Source: Symbiodinium natans
Lineage: Eukaryota > Sar > Dinophyceae > Suessiales > Symbiodiniaceae
NCBI GenBank assembly: GCA_905221605.1
Contig: CAJNDS010002238.1
Location: 472,329-517,328 of the forward strand
Length of the DNA: 45,000 nt
Reading direction: 5' to 3'
This document shows, piece after piece, positions 42,068 through 45,000 of this stretch; the stretch's first letter is position 1, and each line of letters starts with the position of its first letter. The translations under genes were made by a program, and so were the position numbers. Under the pieces are notes generated by a model. It saw nothing but the letters and a program-made list of their open reading frames with translations. It had not been told where the DNA came from and did not search any database.

Positions 42068-42114
42068 ACCCTAAGCCCTAAACCCTGGACCCCCTGCAAA
42101 AAACAATAACCCAG

Positions 42115-42162
42115 GGCTCCAAACTAACGGCCCTACACCCATGCGACTCCACCAGCCTGGCT
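42115..42162 (+). CDS. candidate exon, series J
   Basis: Acceptor caataaccCAG; GSKLTALHPCDSTSLA; no GT; possible GA donor (GCT/GACCCTAAAC) straight into a C tract. Confidence 0.4.
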
Positions 42163-42169
42163 GACCCTA

Positions 42170-42235
42170 AACCCTAGACTCTAAACCCTAAACCCTAAAC
42201 CCTAAACCCTAAACCCTAAACCCTAAACCCTACAC
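42170..42235. repeat. C tract
   Basis: Nine CCCTAAA units before the exon at 42243. Confidence 0.96.
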
Positions 42236-42242
42236 CGTTGAG

Positions 42243-42275
42243 CAAGGAAACAAACGAAAAAGGCCTTCACGACGG
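42243..42275 (+). CDS. candidate exon, series J
   Basis: Acceptor caccgttgAG; QGNKRKRPSRR, basic and nuclear-localisation-like; donor GTTTCC 42276; phase 0. Confidence 0.42.
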
Positions 42276-42303
42276 GTTTCCATGCTTGCCGGTGTGGTTG
42301 CAG

Positions 42304-42327
42304 GGGGAGCTTAACTTCTGGATTTAA
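42304..42327 (+). CDS. candidate terminal exon, series J
   Basis: Acceptor ggtgtggttgcAG; phase 0; GELNFWI and TAA 42325-42327. The intron before it would be only 28 nt, so this may be read differently. Confidence 0.3.
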   Translation, partial: GELNFWI

Positions 42328-42329
42328 CC

Positions 42330-43000
42330 TTCGAGGGCTGATCTAGTGTTAGGGTTTAGGGTTTAGGGTTTCGGGTTCAGGGTTCAGGGTTCAGGGTTCA
42401 GGGTTTGGAGGGGTTAAGGCTAGAGGGTTTAGGTTGCGGTTTCATGGTATGAGCTCTGGAGTGGATCTTAGACCCTAATTACTATACGTACACAGCTTCT
42501 CTCGAACCCCCCTTAAAACCTAGGGATTCATCCATCGTTCCAACCCAAATCTTCTGCTGCGCTTCCCAACCAAAGCTTTAAACGACCCCAAATGCTAGAC
42601 TTAGGGATACTTGGGAGTTTTTGGATTTTTGGGCACTATACTTCCTAAGAAACAGCCAAATTACATTTTTTGAGGGTTAAAGCTCAGTTCAGTAGACCCT
42701 AAACCTCTAAGCTCTCTGCCAGCATCAACTTGGGCTTGGTCTTGTGAGACGAAAGCCCTGGGGTTTATACAACTAGGGGTGTTTTGTTAAAAGGGTTCAG
42801 GCCTTAAGGGTCCCTAAATTAGACCCTAGACCCTAGACCCTAAACCCTAAACCCTAAACCCTAAACCCTAAAGCCTCAGCCCTAAGCCCCAAACAGGCAA
42901 TATGAGGCGTTGCAGTTGGCATAGGCAGGCAGCATAGGCACGCAGCAACGTCTGCTGTCGTGTCAAACAGGATACTTGTGCTAAAACATTTTCTGGCCCA
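42330..43000. other. mostly non-coding stretch
   Basis: G tract remnants (42350-42410), AT-rich DNA, one possible micro-exon 42723-42743 (HQLGLGL, donor GTGAGA), then C tract 42820-42895. Probably intergenic. Confidence 0.4.
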
Positions 43001-43009
43001 TTTGTGATC

Positions 43010-43147
43010 ATGGCGCTGACTGATGCGGAGAGTCGGCAGTTGCGCAAGCTGCTTCTCGCCCTTTCGCGGCGTGAGATTCGCCAAGATGGCTTGGCCGATC
43101 CTTCTGCTCGCTTGGCCAGTGATGATGAGAGTTCGATTACCTTGAGC
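43010..43147 (+). CDS. candidate first exon of a small two-exon gene
   Basis: ATG 43010; 46 codons MALTDAESRQLRKLLLALSR, then basic and acidic residues to SSITLS; donor GTGCCAAG 43148, phase 0 (alternative donor GTTTAGGG 43165). An AG at 42969-42970 (gctgtcgtgtcaaacAG) could take the dinoflagellate spliced leader. With the next exon it gives a 70-residue charged protein of unknown function. Confidence 0.55.
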
Positions 43148-43164
43148 GTGCCAAGACTCTTAGG

Positions 43165-43230
43165 GTTTAGGGTTTAGGGTTTAGGGTTTGGGGTTTGGGG
43201 TTTGGGGTTTGGGGTTTGGGGTTTAGGTTT
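43165..43230. repeat. G tract inside the small gene's intron
   Basis: Three TTTAGGG units, then about six TTTGGGG units; the intron 43148-43262 has no C tract. Confidence 0.95.
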
Positions 43231-43262
43231 ATTGTGGTGCAGTTCATCCAGACCGTCTCCAG

Positions 43263-43337
43263 ACGGCAGCACGCGAGCAGGCCCGCAAGGCTGGTGTCCG
43301 CTGGGCCGAGGACTATGTGGCCAAACGCCGCCACTGA
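43263..43337 (+). CDS. candidate terminal exon of the small two-exon gene
   Basis: Acceptor atccagaccgtctccAG; phase 0; TAAREQARKAGVRWAEDYVA, then KRRH and TGA 43335-43337. The shifted frame (RQHASRPARLVSAGPRTMWP) is also open. Confidence 0.52.
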   Translation, partial: TAAREQARKAGVRWAEDYVAKRRH

Positions 43338-43501
43338 GCACTTGCTTCCTGGCCATTGTGGCTTTTGCAGACGATCGTCGCAGACGCGAGGTTTTCAAGG
43401 ATTTTCTACGGGTTTACGCAGGGTTTTCCCCTAAACCCTAAACCCTAGACCCTAAGCCCTAAACCCTAAACCCTCAACCCTTGACCTTTCTACCCCGAAA
43501 G

Positions 43502-43574
43502 AATCCTGGAGTCAGGCCTGGCTGTCCTCGCATCATCAGCTCCACGTAGCTGCTCTTGTGCTTCTAGGCTTACT
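43502..43574 (+). CDS. candidate exon, series K
   Basis: Acceptor ttctaccccgaaAG; two leading bases, then SWSQAWLSSHHQLHVAALVL, then LGL; donor GTTTAGGG 43575 (alternative GTAGCTG 43546); phase 2. Confidence 0.5.
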
Positions 43575-43788
43575 GTTTAGGGTTTAGGGGTTGGGGGTTT
43601 AGGGTTTAGGGTTTAAGGTTCAGGGTTTAGGGTATAGGGTTTAGAATGAGGTACCCTATTATAATCCCTTAAAGGGTACTATAGAGGGCCCCAACTCCCT
43701 CATTCCCTACTAATTAATTGTGCTTTTAGGAAGCCCAGCGTTGGCCATTTTAGGGTTTAGGGGAGCCTACATGCTTTTGTTTTTCGTG

Positions 43789-43803
43789 GGGGGGGGGGGG
43801 GGG
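43789..43803. repeat. poly-G run
   Basis: G15. 43640-43720 before it contains an AATGAGGTACCC/GGGTACT... inverted-repeat element of unassigned family. Confidence 0.85.
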
Positions 43804-43854
43804 AAAATAGAAGGAACCGAGGAACCCGAAACCCTATACAACCGTCCCTTCCCA

Positions 43855-43975
43855 CACACACATACCCAGAGACACACAGAGACTCACAGAGACACACAGA
43901 GACACACAGAGACACACAGAGACACACAGACGCACGCCCGCCCGCCCGCCCATGTGCACACACACACACACACCT
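43855..43975. repeat. ACACAGAG, CCCG and CA microsatellites
   Basis: About eight (ACACAGAG) units, CCCGCCCGCCCG and (CA)n. Generates the 164-, 116- and 89-codon shadow ORFs around it. Confidence 0.97.
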
Positions 43976-44024
43976 ACCTCGGATCGCAGCAGAACTTCGG
44001 AGTACAACCTGCGACGTATTCCAG

Positions 44025-44047
44025 TTCGGCTGGCCTGGCACCTTCAG
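44025..44047 (+). CDS. candidate micro-exon, series K
   Basis: Acceptor cgacgtattcCAG; SAGLAPS in the phase-consistent frame (RLAWHLQ also open); donor GTTTTGGG. Confidence 0.35.
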
Positions 44048-44281
44048 GTTTTGGGTTTCTTTTTTTTGTGTTGCGCCTGTGGGGTTCTGGGTCCTCAAAA
44101 TCCTCAAACACCGAAACCCCCAAAATCCTCAAACACATGCATAAACCAACCCATCACCCCAAACCCGAAACCCCAAAACCCCAGAACCACAAACCCCAAA
44201 CCCGAACGCCCTAAAAGCTGAGCCCGAAAACCCTCAAAGCCTAAAACACCCCGAAACCTGAAAACCTCTTGCCGAGTCGAG

Positions 44282-44348
44282 GTTGCGGTGGTGCTTCCCA
44301 GACTCCCCAGCAGCAGGGCTGCGAGTGCTGCTGTCCACGTCGCTGCAG
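44282..44348 (+). CDS. candidate exon, series K
   Basis: Acceptor ttgccgagtcgAG; frame 0 VAVVLPRLPSSRAASAAVHV; phase-consistent frame CGGASQTPQQQGCECCCPRR, Cys-rich; donor GTTGGG 44349. Confidence 0.48.
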
Positions 44349-44369
44349 GTTGGGTAGCACTTTGGGGTT

Positions 44370-44405
44370 GGGGATTGGGGTTTCGGGTTTCGGGTTTCGG
44401 GTTTC
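44370..44405. repeat. G tract, TTTCGGG variant block
   Basis: Five TTTCGGG units; C tract 44408-44472 follows directly. Confidence 0.94.
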
Positions 44406-44478
44406 GGGTTTCGGGTTCAATCCTAAACCCTAAACCCTAAACTTAAACCCTAAACCCTTAACCCTAAACCCTTCACAG

Positions 44479-44580
44479 CGGGCGCAGGTGTGGCTCCACC
44501 ATCTGGGCGCCGCCACTCGTGCGACGCTGCGCAGCGTGTGGGTGGCAGGGGAGCTGCACCGCGCCACTGAGCTGAAATAA
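44479..44580 (+). CDS. candidate terminal exon, series K
   Basis: Acceptor aacccttcacAG; frame 0 RAQVWLHHLGAATRATLRSV, then WVAGELHRATELK and TAA 44578-44580; the other two frames are open to TGA 44569 and 44570 or so. G tract follows. Confidence 0.52.
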   Translation, partial: RAQVWLHHLGAATRATLRSVWVAGELHRATELK

Positions 44581-44584
44581 TTAT

Positions 44585-44700
44585 GGGGCTTAGGGTTTAG
44601 GGTTTAGGGTTTAGGGTTTAGGGTTTAGGGTTAAACGGGTTTAGGGTTTATAGGCTTTAGGGTTTATGGTCTTAGGGTTTAGGGTTTCGGATTCGGGTTT
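44585..44700. repeat. G tract
   Basis: TTTAGGG units with TTTATAGG and TTTCGGA variants; another at 44817-44870, and a C tract begins at 44956 to the right edge. Confidence 0.94.
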
Positions 44701-45000
44701 AGGGCTTGAAACTGAAGTCTGGATATTCGAAGCCTAGCCCAGTGGAGATTTTCTCCAAGTACCATTGCTTCTGTGTCGGGTTCATTCGGCCCACCCTAAA
44801 CCCTCAAGGCCTTCAGGGTTTAGGGTTTAGGGTTTAGGGTTTAGGTTTTAGGGTTTAGGGTTTAGGTTCCTCATCTTTGAAGAAATTGTCTTGTGAACAG
44901 TATGATTGCCTGCAGCTTTAGAGAGTGGAGTGCGGACGCTGAGAAATCGTGTTCGCCTAAACCGTAAACCCTAAACTCTAAACCCTAAACCCTAAACCCC

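Noticed and set aside
43720-44214. 164-codon forward ORF and antisense 116-codon ORF
   Set aside because: Driven by ACACAGAG/CA microsatellites and poly-G, with Thr-His-Arg or Cys-Val low complexity.
1-45000. Concatenated telomere-capped mini-chromosomes, as in ciliates
   Set aside because: Each C tract - block - G tract unit looks like a capped linear molecule, but all blocks are open on the same strand, many phases agree across units, blocks start with AG and end with GT, and introner elements span several units.
1-45000. Dinoflagellate spliced-leader RNA gene, tRNA or rRNA genes
   Set aside because: I looked for GTAGCCATTTTGGCTC and for tRNA cloverleaf or rRNA landmarks and saw none.

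Overview
ORGANISM. Most likely nuclear DNA of a dinoflagellate (Suessiales/Symbiodiniaceae-like). Inferred from the plant/alveolate telomere unit TTTAGGG all through the window, RCC1-type repeats with a C-terminal ubiquitin-like segment (common in Symbiodiniaceae), very small exons all on the + strand, GT plus some apparent GA/GC donors, and short intron-generating inverted-repeat elements (introners), which are known in dinoflagellates. No prokaryotic operons, rRNA, tRNA or CRISPR seen.

HOW TO READ THE LIST. 'C tract' means (CCCTAAA)n read on the + strand and 'G tract' means (TTTAGGG)n. About a hundred such tracts cut the window into pieces. Between them lie GC-rich blocks of about 20-150 bp with an open + strand frame, an AG at the left edge and usually a GT at the right edge. 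I annotate these as candidate exons, read by eye. Any single block is weak evidence, because a GC-rich 75-mer is often open by chance, sometimes in two or three frames. Support comes from good splice sites, from phases that agree between neighbours, and from shared introner boundaries. Phase n means n bases of a codon are left at the exon's 3' end.

LAYOUT. 1-1.7 kb: telomere-like tracts and a few exons. 1.8-3.6 kb: tandem and GC-rich repeats plus a possible structured RNA. 3.7-7 kb: scattered exons. 7.1-14.65 kb: exon series beginning at an ATG (MGQLFGKK) whose first intron is an introner, with a candidate stop at 14654. 14.7-18.4 kb: series ending at TAG 18361. 18.9-21.0 kb: series ending at TAA 20999. 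21.3-22.8 kb: RCC1-repeat gene, the only long ORF with recognisable homology. 23.3-25.5 kb: exons interrupted by introners. 26.2-30.6 kb: the most phase-consistent series (about 19 exons, TGA 30601). 31.4-33.3 kb, 33.6-35.0 kb and 35.2-42.3 kb: further series. 43.0-43.34 kb: a possible complete two-exon small gene. 43.5-44.58 kb: last series.

MAIN RESULT. The telomere-like tracts are not random. C tracts sit just upstream of exons (intron 3' ends) and G tracts just downstream (intron 5' starts), so a typical intron reads GT-(TTTAGGG)n ... (CCCTAAA)n-AG and its ends are complementary. The same polarity holds for poly-C/poly-G runs and for an unrelated minisatellite. At least three inverted-repeat element families act as whole introns, several copies have telomeric tracts inserted in them, and two insertions are flanked by 17-18 bp direct duplications.
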